From the NCBI GenBank assembly GCA_018667335.1, contig JABIVD010000060.1:62001-126000 (forward strand): a stretch of 64,000 bases of DNA. The letters are read 5' to 3'. Source of the stretch: Rhodospirillaceae bacterium. GTDB lineage: Bacteria > Pseudomonadota > Alphaproteobacteria > UBA6615. Both the position numbers and the translations under genes were made by a program. Under the pieces are notes generated by a model that saw only the letters and a program-made list of their open reading frames with translations, was not told the DNA's origin and did not search any database. This document shows, piece after piece, positions 57,023-64,000 of this stretch (position 1 is the first letter of the stretch; every line of letters starts with the position of its first letter).

Positions 57023-58783
57023 ATGACGCTCGATGCCCGCATCGGTAACCGGTTGTTCCGCGGCAAACGTGCGCCCGCCGAAACGGGTGCGCCGCGTGAC
57101 GCGCCGGAAGAGGGCGCGCGGCGGATCGCACGGACGCGGGTGCTGTGGGCGTGGCTACGCCGCCGCCGGCCCTCGACATCTCTGACCCGACGAATTCTGG
57201 CCATCAATCTTCTGGTGCTCGCGGTGCCGGTCGGGGGATTCTTCTTCCTCGACCAGTATCAGGAGAGTCTGATCGATGCGGAGATCGAGGCCCTGCGCGT
57301 TCAGGGTGAAGTATTTGCCGGCGCGATCGGCGCCGGGGCCGTAATCGTGGCGCCGGGCGTGGGGCAGCAGATCGACCCGGCCCGGGCGAGCCTGATGCTG
57401 CGGCGCCTGACCGAACCGACTCAGAACCGGGCCCGGCTGTTTGTCGGCAACGGCGTGATGATCACCGACACCCAGTCGGTGCGCAGCGCGCGTAGTCCGG
57501 TGCGGGTGCAAACCCTGCCGCCACCCAAGGGGTTCGCACCATGGGTGTGGGGGCAGGAGCGGTTCGAGGCGTTGCTCGACTGGCTGCCCGGACAGAGCGA
57601 ATTGCCGATCTACCAGGAACGGGTGCCGCAACGGGCCAATGACTATCGCGAGGTGACCGTTGCGCTGGCCGGCATCCCGGGAGCAGCGGTGCGCCGCCAC
57701 CAGTCGGGCGGAATGGTGATCTCCGTGTCGGTCCCGATCCAGCGCTATCGCCAGGTCGTCGGCGCGTTGATGCTGTCGCGCGGCAGCGAAGAGGTTGAAC
57801 GCGCGATGCGCGCGATCCGGATCGATATCCTGCAGGTCTTCGGGGTGGCGTTCGCTGTCACCATCCTGCTGTCGGTGTATCTGGCGGCGACCATCGCGCG
57901 GCCTCTGCGGCGCCTGGCGCTGGCGGCGCAACGGGTGCGCAGCGGGTCGGGCCGCGACGTGGCCATGCCGGATTTTGCCAACCGGCGTGATGAAATCGGC
58001 GACCTGGGTCGCGATCTGCGTGCCATGACCGAGGCGCTCTGGCAGCGCATGGACGCGATCGAACGCTTTGCCGCCGATGTCTCCCATGAAATCAAAAACC
58101 CCCTGACGTCGCTGCGCAGCGCGGTCGAAACCGTGGCGCGAGTCGAGGACCCCGAACAGCAGAAGAAGCTGATGTCGATCATTCTGGATGATGTCGCGCG
58201 CCTCGACCGGTTGATCAGCGATATTTCGGACGCCTCGCGGCTCGATGCGGAGCTGAGCCGCGATCCGCCGACGGTGGTCGATTTGCGTGTGGCACTGGAG
58301 GCGCTGGTGGACATCCAGACCACAACGACGAGCGCTGATATCGTGCTTGATCTTGAGCCGGGCGTGGATTTGTCGATTGACGCATTCGAGGACCGGCTCG
58401 GCCAGGTGTTCCGCAATATCATCGCCAACGCCCAGTCCTTCAGCCCACGCGAGGGCAAGATCATTGTCGCGGCGAACCGGCACCCGCGCCGTGGCGGTGA
58501 CCTGATCACTGTGACGGTGGACGATCAGGGACCGGGAATTCCCGAAGCCAATCTGGAATCTATCTTCAAACGGTTCTACTCCGACCGACCGACCGAAAAC
58601 GCCGACGGTGAGCGCCAGAAATTTGGCACCCATTCGGGCCTGGGACTTTCGATCTCACGTCAGATCGTCGAGGCGGCCGGCGGGCGGGTCTGGGCGGAGA
58701 ATCGCCACAGCACAGGGGGTGGCACGGTGGACGGTGCAGTCGCCGGGGCCCGGTTTGTGGTCGAGTTTCCCGCGGCCGCCTAG
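57023..58783 (+). CDS. chvG: ChvG-type sensor histidine kinase
   Basis: A 586-residue membrane kinase. A cytoplasmic N-terminus (1-50) leads to the first helix (LAINLLVLAVPVGGFFFL), a periplasmic domain of about 190 residues and a second helix (IDILQVFGVAFAVTILLSVYL). The HAMP region follows. The H-box is RFAADVSHEIKNPLTSLRSAVE with the phospho-His, and the ATPase domain has NIIANAQSFSP, VDDQGPGIPEANLESIFKRFY and SGLGLSISRQIVEAAGG. It senses acid or envelope stress in relatives. I chose ATG 57023, which follows GGGGA; ATG 56993 is possible. Confidence 0.92.
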   Translation: MTLDARIGNRLFRGKRAPAETGAPRDAPEEGARRIARTRVLWAWLRRRRPSTSLTRRILAINLLVLAVPVGGFFFLDQYQESLIDAEIEALRVQGEVFAGAIGAGAVIVAPGVGQQIDPARASLMLRRLTEPTQNRARLFVGNGVMITDTQSVRSARSPVRVQTLPPPKGFAPWVWGQERFEALLDWLPGQSELPIYQERVPQRANDYREVTVALAGIPGAAVRRHQSGGMVISVSVPIQRYRQVVGALMLSRGSEEVERAMRAIRIDILQVFGVAFAVTILLSVYLAATIARPLRRLALAAQRVRSGSGRDVAMPDFANRRDEIGDLGRDLRAMTEALWQRMDAIERFAADVSHEIKNPLTSLRSAVETVARVEDPEQQKKLMSIILDDVARLDRLISDISDASRLDAELSRDPPTVVDLRVALEALVDIQTTTTSADIVLDLEPGVDLSIDAFEDRLGQVFRNIIANAQSFSPREGKIIVAANRHPRRGGDLITVTVDDQGPGIPEANLESIFKRFYSDRPTENADGERQKFGTHSGLGLSISRQIVEAAGGRVWAENRHSTGGGTVDGAVAGARFVVEFPAAA

Positions 58784-58935
58784 GCCCGCGCCGAACACGC
58801 GTAATTTCGCCCTTTCATCTATCCCTTCGTCTTGTGTAATTTCGGCGGCACGGCTACTGTGCCGGTGTCTTATATAAGACCGGGCCCTGCGGGTATCTGC
58901 GCGGCGCCCCGGTCACTGCGTTTTGGGGATGGAAC

Positions 58936-59994
58936 ATGAAACAGATCAATGTTGGAATTATCGGACCGGGCTGGTGCGGTGGTATTCGCGCGAACGCATG
59001 CGCAATCAACCCGCTGGTCAACGAATTGCACCTGGCCGAGATCGATGCCCAACGGCTGGCGGTCGTGGCCGGTGAGACCAACCCGACCTCCACGACCGAC
59101 GATTATCATCAGATTCTCGCCAACGACGCGATCGATGCGATCTTCATCTCGGCGACCCCGGAATCGACCCATTATCCGATGATCCGGGATTCGCTCCTGG
59201 CCGGGAAGCATGTCTTCGTCGAGAAGCCGATCTCCTCGACCATGGAAGAGGCCGACGAGGTCATCAGCATCGCCGAGAAGAAGAACCTGAAGCTCTCGGT
59301 CGGCTATTCCCAGCGCTTCAAGCCGAAATTCGCCTTCGTCCACAAGGCCCTGAAGGAAGGCACGATCGGCGAGCCGGTCACCTGCCTGGTCAGCCGCAAC
59401 GTCACCCGCGAGCTGGGCGACAAGATCACCGGCCGCACGAAGATGTCGCCGGCCGCCATGGAGGCGACCCACGATCTCGATTTCCTGCTCTGGTGCCTGC
59501 GCCCGCGCAAGCCCATCCGGGTCTACTCCCAGCAGGCCGGCAAGCTGTTCAGCAAGGACAGCGACACGCCCGACCATCAGTGGATCATGGTGACCATGGA
59601 CGACGGCACGACGATCACGGTCGGCGCCGGCTGGATCCTGCCGCTGGGCTACAAGAACTACTCCCAGTGCTGGATCGAGGTTATTGGCACGGAAGGCGCG
59701 CTGACGATCGACGACACCCATAAAGAAGTGCAGTTCAACACGGTCAAGAGCGGCATCCAGTACCCGATGTCGACCATGCCGGGCGAGCCCGTCGATCACG
59801 TCTTCGCCGGCCCGATGAAGGCCGAGACCGACTACTTCATCGAGGCGATCGTCTATGACCGCCCGGTGATGGTGAAGCCGTCCGAGGCCCGCGAAGTGAT
59901 GGATGTGTACACGGCGGCAGATCTGTCGGCAGAGCGGGGCGAGCCGGTCTCACTGCCGCGCAACGACACATCGAATCCTCTGGCCGCCGAATAA
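58936..59994 (+). CDS. Gfo/Idh/MocA family dehydrogenase
   Basis: A 352-residue NAD(P)-dependent oxidoreductase. The Rossmann part has INVGIIGPGWCGGIRANA and ISATPESTHYPMIRDSLLAGKHVFVEKPIS, with the catalytic EKP. The C-terminal beta domain includes LSVGYSQRFKPKFAFVHKAL and THDLDFLLWCL. Members oxidise sugars, inositols or sugar acids. It is the first gene of the last operon of the window, ahead of two MBL-fold proteins and a TTT transporter. Confidence 0.9.
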   Translation: MKQINVGIIGPGWCGGIRANACAINPLVNELHLAEIDAQRLAVVAGETNPTSTTDDYHQILANDAIDAIFISATPESTHYPMIRDSLLAGKHVFVEKPISSTMEEADEVISIAEKKNLKLSVGYSQRFKPKFAFVHKALKEGTIGEPVTCLVSRNVTRELGDKITGRTKMSPAAMEATHDLDFLLWCLRPRKPIRVYSQQAGKLFSKDSDTPDHQWIMVTMDDGTTITVGAGWILPLGYKNYSQCWIEVIGTEGALTIDDTHKEVQFNTVKSGIQYPMSTMPGEPVDHVFAGPMKAETDYFIEAIVYDRPVMVKPSEAREVMDVYTAADLSAERGEPVSLPRNDTSNPLAAE

Positions 59995-60031
59995 GCGGCC
60001 TGGAGTATGGCTCGGAGCCCGGGGGGACATC

Positions 60032-60913
60032 ATGGCGTATAGCGGCATATTGGAACTCAGCGCCGGCAGGGTCTATGCCCTGCAGAGTTCGTTCGAACTG
60101 AACGGGCGTATCAGCGCCTATCCGGAAAGCGCACGCGGTTACTCGGTCGGCAACTGTTATCTTCTGAAAGAGGATGACCGTGCCTTGCTGCTCGACACCG
60201 GCTATGCGGCGTATGAGCAGGACATCCTCGACCAGCTCGGCAGCCTGATCGGGCCCGACACGCCGCTCTCGGTGTTCCCGTTGCGGATCAACGAGTTCAT
60301 GTCGGTGTCCAATGCCGTGGCGATCGCCAAGCGCTTCAATGTCGTCCAATGCTATTCCCCCGTGCCCGACATCGAGGACTGGATCGAGTTCGAGACCCTG
60401 CGTGGCGAGGAACGAAACCCCATCCTCAAAACCACGATCCTCGGAAGCCTCAGCGGCACGGGTGCCCCGCGCGTGGAACTCGGCCCGGGTCGATTTGTCG
60501 ACGTGATGAATGCACCGATCCGGCTCATCAACACCACCTGGATTTACGACGAGACGACCAAAACCCTGTTCTCGTCGGACATGTTCAGCCACCTCTGGGG
60601 TGACAGGGAAGACGGGCCGTGGCTGCTCGGTGGCAACGAGGACGACGATGCGACCGATTTTGCCTTCGTGCGCTCGTTCCTGCTGAACACCCGTTACTGG
60701 TGGATCGAGGGCGCGAACCTGTCACCGATCCGCAAGGCCGTTGCAGACGTGTATGACCGGTTCGACATCGAAACCATTGCGCCGGGTTATGGGACGATCG
60801 TGAGCGGGCGCCGGCATGTCGACAAACAGTTCGAGGTGCTCGATGACGTCCTCGAGCAGCTCGACCGGACGAATGTCGCGCCGGCTTATGTGCCGCGCGG
60901 GCTCGAACGGTAG
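60032..60913 (+). CDS. MBL-fold protein without the HxHxDH motif
   Basis: A 293-residue protein that follows the outline of metallo-beta-lactamase-fold hydrolases (ARGYSVGNCYLLKEDDRALLLDTGYAAYEQDI). At the place of HxHxDH it reads LRINEFMSVSNAVA: only Asn and Glu remain. SSDMFSHLWGD holds the later Asp and His. The fold most resembles flavodiiron-type domains but with missing ligands. It may bind a different metal set or be non-catalytic. The next gene, 11 bases downstream, is a second such protein, so the two may form a pair. Confidence 0.75.
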   Translation: MAYSGILELSAGRVYALQSSFELNGRISAYPESARGYSVGNCYLLKEDDRALLLDTGYAAYEQDILDQLGSLIGPDTPLSVFPLRINEFMSVSNAVAIAKRFNVVQCYSPVPDIEDWIEFETLRGEERNPILKTTILGSLSGTGAPRVELGPGRFVDVMNAPIRLINTTWIYDETTKTLFSSDMFSHLWGDREDGPWLLGGNEDDDATDFAFVRSFLLNTRYWWIEGANLSPIRKAVADVYDRFDIETIAPGYGTIVSGRRHVDKQFEVLDDVLEQLDRTNVAPAYVPRGLER

Positions 60914-60924
60914 GAGATGTCATC

Positions 60925-61746
60925 ATGCTGAAACCAAACCCGCTTCCCCGTGAAATTGCACCGGGCGTGTTCTGGCTGGGTGACTGCCTGGAGCAGGAAT
61001 ATCAGGGCCGGCCCTATCATTCCTACAACGCTGCCTTCCTGCTGTGCGGCAGCGAGGCCTCGATGCTGGTCGAGACCGGGCACCCGAAGGACTTTCCTGA
61101 GATCGAACGTCAGATGCTCGAGCTGCTGGACAGGAATCTGCCGCCGATCAAGTATCTGTTCATCACCCATCAGGAGACACCCCATTCCGGCGGCCTTGGC
61201 CGCGTGTTTCAGAACTGGCCCGACATCACGGTGCATGGCGATATCGCCGACTATCATCTGGCGTTCCCGCAACATGCCGACCGGCTGGTGCCCATGGAGG
61301 TCGGCGACGAGATCGACCTTGGCGGCCGGAAATTTGTCGCGATCGAGCCGGTGATCCGCGATCTGCGGACCTCGCTGTGGGGCTTCGACACGGGTGCGAA
61401 TTGCCTGTTCCCCGGCGACGGGTTTGCCTACAGCCATTATCACCTGGACGGGCATTGCGGATTGCTCGCCGAGGAGGCGACGTCGCTCGACCTCAAGGAC
61501 GTGCTGGCGGTGTTTGCCGAACGGGCGCTGTTCTGGACGACGACGACCGACATGAACATCTATGTCGATAAGCTTGAAGCCTTGATGGAAGACCTCGGTG
61601 TCGAAGTTGTCGCACCGACCCACGGACTGCCAATCACCAACCTTGCGGTGACAATGCCCAAGGTCCGAGACGGTCTGATCGCCGACGGCGACCCTGAGAT
61701 GACCCTCGGCGAACCCCCCGTACCGGCCGAAGGGAATGCAGGATGA
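60925..61746 (+). CDS. MBL-fold protein, flavodiiron-like
   Basis: A 273-residue protein of the MBL fold. The first metal motif is THQETPHSGGL, near HxExxH, close to the HxExD of flavodiiron diiron domains. CLFPGDGFAYSHYH holds the later Asp and His residues, and VVAPTHGLPI the last His. There is no flavodoxin domain. It is coupled to tctB (ATGA overlap), so it is clearly part of the transporter operon. The reaction is unknown; a hydrolase acting on an imported ester or lactone is an alternative. Confidence 0.78.
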   Translation: MLKPNPLPREIAPGVFWLGDCLEQEYQGRPYHSYNAAFLLCGSEASMLVETGHPKDFPEIERQMLELLDRNLPPIKYLFITHQETPHSGGLGRVFQNWPDITVHGDIADYHLAFPQHADRLVPMEVGDEIDLGGRKFVAIEPVIRDLRTSLWGFDTGANCLFPGDGFAYSHYHLDGHCGLLAEEATSLDLKDVLAVFAERALFWTTTTDMNIYVDKLEALMEDLGVEVVAPTHGLPITNLAVTMPKVRDGLIADGDPEMTLGEPPVPAEGNAG

Positions 61747-62267
61747 CGGATGCACATGACGACCCGGCGCCGCGTGGCTGGGTGAATTTCAACACCGTCT
61801 TCGGGGTCCTCGGCATCGTCGCCGGGATCACGCTGTTCATCATCACGCCCGATCAGGTCGAGCGCCCGAGACTGTTGTTCGGGCAGAAGCCCTCCGGTCT
61901 CGATCCGGATTTCTTTCCCCGGATGGTCGCCGTTCTTTTCATGATCACCGGCGTGTGGCTTGTCCTGCGCTCGCGCAAGCTGATCGAGGAGAACCTCATG
62001 CTCGGCCTCGATCGCGAGGCGATCACCAGCGTGCTGGTGACCGCCGCCTGTTTCGGTGTCATGGCGCTGGTCATGCCGGTGCTGGGATTCGTGCTGTCGT
62101 CGATCCTGTTGCTCGCGGCGCTGTCCACATATTACGGCAACCGGAACATCCTGGTTGGAGCCATCATCAGCATCGGCGTGCCCCTGCTGTTTTACAATCT
62201 CCTCCGGATCTGGCTGCAGGTCGTGCTGCCGCAGAATCCATTCTTCTCGAATGTTTTGTGGTTCTAG
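61743..62267 (+). CDS. tctB: Tripartite tricarboxylate transporter TctB-like small membrane subunit
   Basis: A 174-residue membrane protein with four helices: VFGVLGIVAGITLFII, RMVAVLFMITGVWLVL, VLVTAACFGVMALVMPVLGF and the double segment near ILVGAIISIGVPLLFYNLL. This is the TctB outline of the TTT family, a secondary transporter using an ion gradient and a periplasmic binding protein. The ATG overlaps the TGA of the previous gene and tctA follows 37 bases later. Confidence 0.87.
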   Translation: MTDAHDDPAPRGWVNFNTVFGVLGIVAGITLFIITPDQVERPRLLFGQKPSGLDPDFFPRMVAVLFMITGVWLVLRSRKLIEENLMLGLDREAITSVLVTAACFGVMALVMPVLGFVLSSILLLAALSTYYGNRNILVGAIISIGVPLLFYNLLRIWLQVVLPQNPFFSNVLWF

Positions 62268-62304
62268 GCGTGCGCGCACGCGCCGGATAAGGAACGGGTA
62301 AGCG

Positions 62305-63843
62305 ATGGAAGATCTATTCGTCTCGATGGGCCAGGGCGCCGCGATTCTGTTCAATCCCGACACCTTCCTGTTGACGGTTCTGTACATGATCGGTGGGCTC
62401 CTGCTGGGCATGTTCGTTGGTTCGCTGCCGGGCCTGACCACGCTGACGGCGATGGCGATCCTGTTGCCGATCGTGTTCTTCCTGCCACCGATTTTCGGTA
62501 TTCCGTTCCTCCTGGGCATCTACAAGGGGGGCATCTATGGCGGCAGTATTCCGGCGATCCTTGTGTCCATGCCGGGCACAGGTGCGGCGGTCGCGACCAC
62601 CTTTGACGGCCCGGCGCTGACGCGCCAGGGCAAAGGGCGTAAGGCGCTGGAGATGGCGCTCTTCTCGTCGGTCATCGGCGACTTTTCCAGCGATGTGTTC
62701 ACCATTTTCATGATTGTTCCGATCGCCCTGATCGCGCTCAAGATCGGCCCGCCGGAACTGGGTGCGGTGCTGTTCCTGAGCCTGATCGTCATCTCGGCGA
62801 CCGGCTCCGGCGCCTTCGTGAAGGGCCTGCTGGTGATGGTGGTGGGCCTGTTCGTTGCCATGGTGGGCCAGGATCCGATCGGGGCGTTGTCGCGCTTTAC
62901 CTTCGGCGTCTTCGAGTTGCGGTCCGGGATCAGCCTGCTGCCGATGCTGATCGGCCTGTTCGCCCTGTCGGAGCTTCTGCTCAACATCGAGAAACGCGCG
63001 TCGGCCTACATAGATCCCAACCTGAAGTCGCGCGAGGGTGAGCGCCTGACATGGCCCGAGCTGCGCTCGTGCGGGCGCACGATCATGCGCTCGACCATCA
63101 TCGGCACAACGATCGGAATCATTCCCGGTGTCGGCCAGGTGGTGGCGGCGTTTGTCGGCTATGCGGCCGCCAAGAATGCGTCGAAGCATCCCGAGCGGTT
63201 CGGCAAGGGTGAGCTCGAGGGTGTCGCCGCGGCGGAGGCGGCCAACAATGCCGTCAACGGCCCGACGCTGGTGCCCATGCTCACCTTCGGTATCCCGGGC
63301 GACAACATCACGGCCATCCTGCTCGGCGCGTTCGTCGCGGTGGGCATGCGTCCGGGCCCGGAGCTGATGGTCGAGCAGGGCCCACAGGTCTTTGCCATTC
63401 TGTTGGCGATGGTGCTGGCCAACGTGCTGTTCCTGATCGTCGGTTACCTGTCGATACCGCTGTTTGCGCGGGTCGTGCGCATCCCCAAATCGTTGCTGAT
63501 GCCGATGACGATTATGTTCGCATTCGCCGGCGTCTTCGCCGTGCGGAACAACCCCACCGACCTGTATGTCCTCGGCGCCTTCGGCGTGATCGGATATGTC
63601 CTGCGGAAGTACCGCTTCGATGTCGCACCGCTGGCGATGGCGTTTATTCTGGGGCCGGAGATCGAACGCTCGGTCAGCCAGACCCTCAGCCTGTCGCAGG
63701 GGGACCTCTTCGGCTACGTGTTGTTCGAACGCCCCATCACGGTCGTCATCCTGGTGCTGACACCGGTCATTGCCTACTCGCTGTGGCGTCGCTCGATGAA
63801 ACTGCGCCGCGAAAGCCAGGTCATGCTGAGCCAGAAAGAATAG
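62305..63843 (+). CDS. tctA: Tripartite tricarboxylate transporter TctA-like large membrane subunit
   Basis: A 512-residue protein with about twelve helices. The family signature segments are GSLPGLTTLTAMAILLPIVF, YKGGIYGGSIPAILVSMPGTG (conserved TctA block) and GIIPGVGQVVAAFVGYAAAKN. The second half reads NGPTLVPMLTFGIPGDNITA, the repeated half-site. The substrate is set by the missing TctC binding protein, which is not between 58 kb and the window end. The context, with a sugar-type dehydrogenase, suggests a carboxylate or sugar acid. Confidence 0.93.
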   Translation: MEDLFVSMGQGAAILFNPDTFLLTVLYMIGGLLLGMFVGSLPGLTTLTAMAILLPIVFFLPPIFGIPFLLGIYKGGIYGGSIPAILVSMPGTGAAVATTFDGPALTRQGKGRKALEMALFSSVIGDFSSDVFTIFMIVPIALIALKIGPPELGAVLFLSLIVISATGSGAFVKGLLVMVVGLFVAMVGQDPIGALSRFTFGVFELRSGISLLPMLIGLFALSELLLNIEKRASAYIDPNLKSREGERLTWPELRSCGRTIMRSTIIGTTIGIIPGVGQVVAAFVGYAAAKNASKHPERFGKGELEGVAAAEAANNAVNGPTLVPMLTFGIPGDNITAILLGAFVAVGMRPGPELMVEQGPQVFAILLAMVLANVLFLIVGYLSIPLFARVVRIPKSLLMPMTIMFAFAGVFAVRNNPTDLYVLGAFGVIGYVLRKYRFDVAPLAMAFILGPEIERSVSQTLSLSQGDLFGYVLFERPITVVILVLTPVIAYSLWRRSMKLRRESQVMLSQKE

Positions 63844-63871
63844 CTGGATTTCGTTTGAGTGCCTTGACGGG

Positions 63872-63884
63872 ACCGCGAGGCGGT
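63872..63884 (+). terminator. Weak hairpin after tctA
   Basis: ACCGC and GCGGT pair around GAG and are followed by gttgttgtta, a loosely U-rich tail, 29 bases after the tctA stop. It could terminate the operon. Nothing else is recognisable from 63885 to 64000. Confidence 0.35.
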
Positions 63885-64000
63885 GTTGTTGTTACATCGG
63901 TCTTATAGAAGAGTGATAAAGCGAACTCGTAATCAGCCTCGCATCGAGATGTTGTGCGGTTCGCATCTGAATAGACATGCAAGGCGAACTCGCTTTGCTG

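Overview
The window is GC-rich, densely coding DNA of an alphaproteobacterium, most likely a Rhodospirillales-type environmental organism. The evidence is a RegB/RegA redox two-component pair, a ChvI/ChvG acid or envelope-stress pair, an MmcB-type DNA repair protein, an NDUFS6-like CHCC zinc-finger protein, bactofilin, PCu(A)C and SCO copper chaperones and a tripartite tricarboxylate transporter (TTT). I see no rRNA, CRISPR array, complete IS element or prophage. One tRNA gene, tRNA-Arg(CCG), is present. These assignments come from reading motifs, not from database searches.

Layout: (1) 1-1579: the end of cobT, a GNAT acetyltransferase interrupted by an in-frame TGA, and a cupin. (2) 1598-4713: regB-regA, tightly coupled to an HprK-related kinase and a PqqD-like protein (HPr-rel-A type cassette). 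(3) 4733-29236: a surface polysaccharide locus. It holds a WcaJ-type initiating phosphotransferase, a Wzx-like flippase, two Wzy/WaaL-like polymerase/ligase proteins, six glycosyltransferases, two methyltransferases (one apparently starting at ATT), an AsnB-type amidotransferase, a ChbG/YdjC-type deacetylase, a nucleotidyltransferase, a phosphatase, a PAS/degenerate HD-GYP protein and HldE. Near its left end a junction has removed the 5' halves of two divergent genes. No Wzc or Wza homologue is visible, so chain-length control and export genes must lie elsewhere if the pathway is Wzy-dependent. (4) 29256-44549: mixed housekeeping and accessory genes, including a tiny Tat-exported two-cysteine protein next to a TPR-methyltransferase, msrB, an ABC ATPase, polA, and a GST gene with a palindromic operator-like site on its promoter. 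(5) 44784-45740: a low-GC islet carrying one DUF2806-like gene.

(6) 45834-51073: a compact minus-strand operon encoding ACP, ketoreductase, MBL-fold hydrolase, KAS III-like condensing enzyme, AMP ligase and GNAT-like acyltransferase. It looks like a small, possibly undescribed acyl-metabolite pathway whose ligase/KAS III/MBL trio parallels PqsA/PqsD/PqsE. (7) 51312-58783: an MBL hydrolase, an AhpD-like protein, a two-domain cold-shock protein with a long leader, a haem-utilisation-like protein, copper chaperones and chvI-chvG. (8) 58936-63843: a Gfo/Idh/MocA dehydrogenase, two unusual MBL-fold proteins and TctB-TctA, probably an uptake and catabolism operon for an organic acid or sugar acid.

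The observations most worth a second look are the TGA at a probable cysteine position followed by a SECIS-like hairpin (353-883), the acyl-metabolite operon (45834-51073), a 33-bp duplicated promoter element in front of two polysaccharide genes, and the ATT start at 18005.
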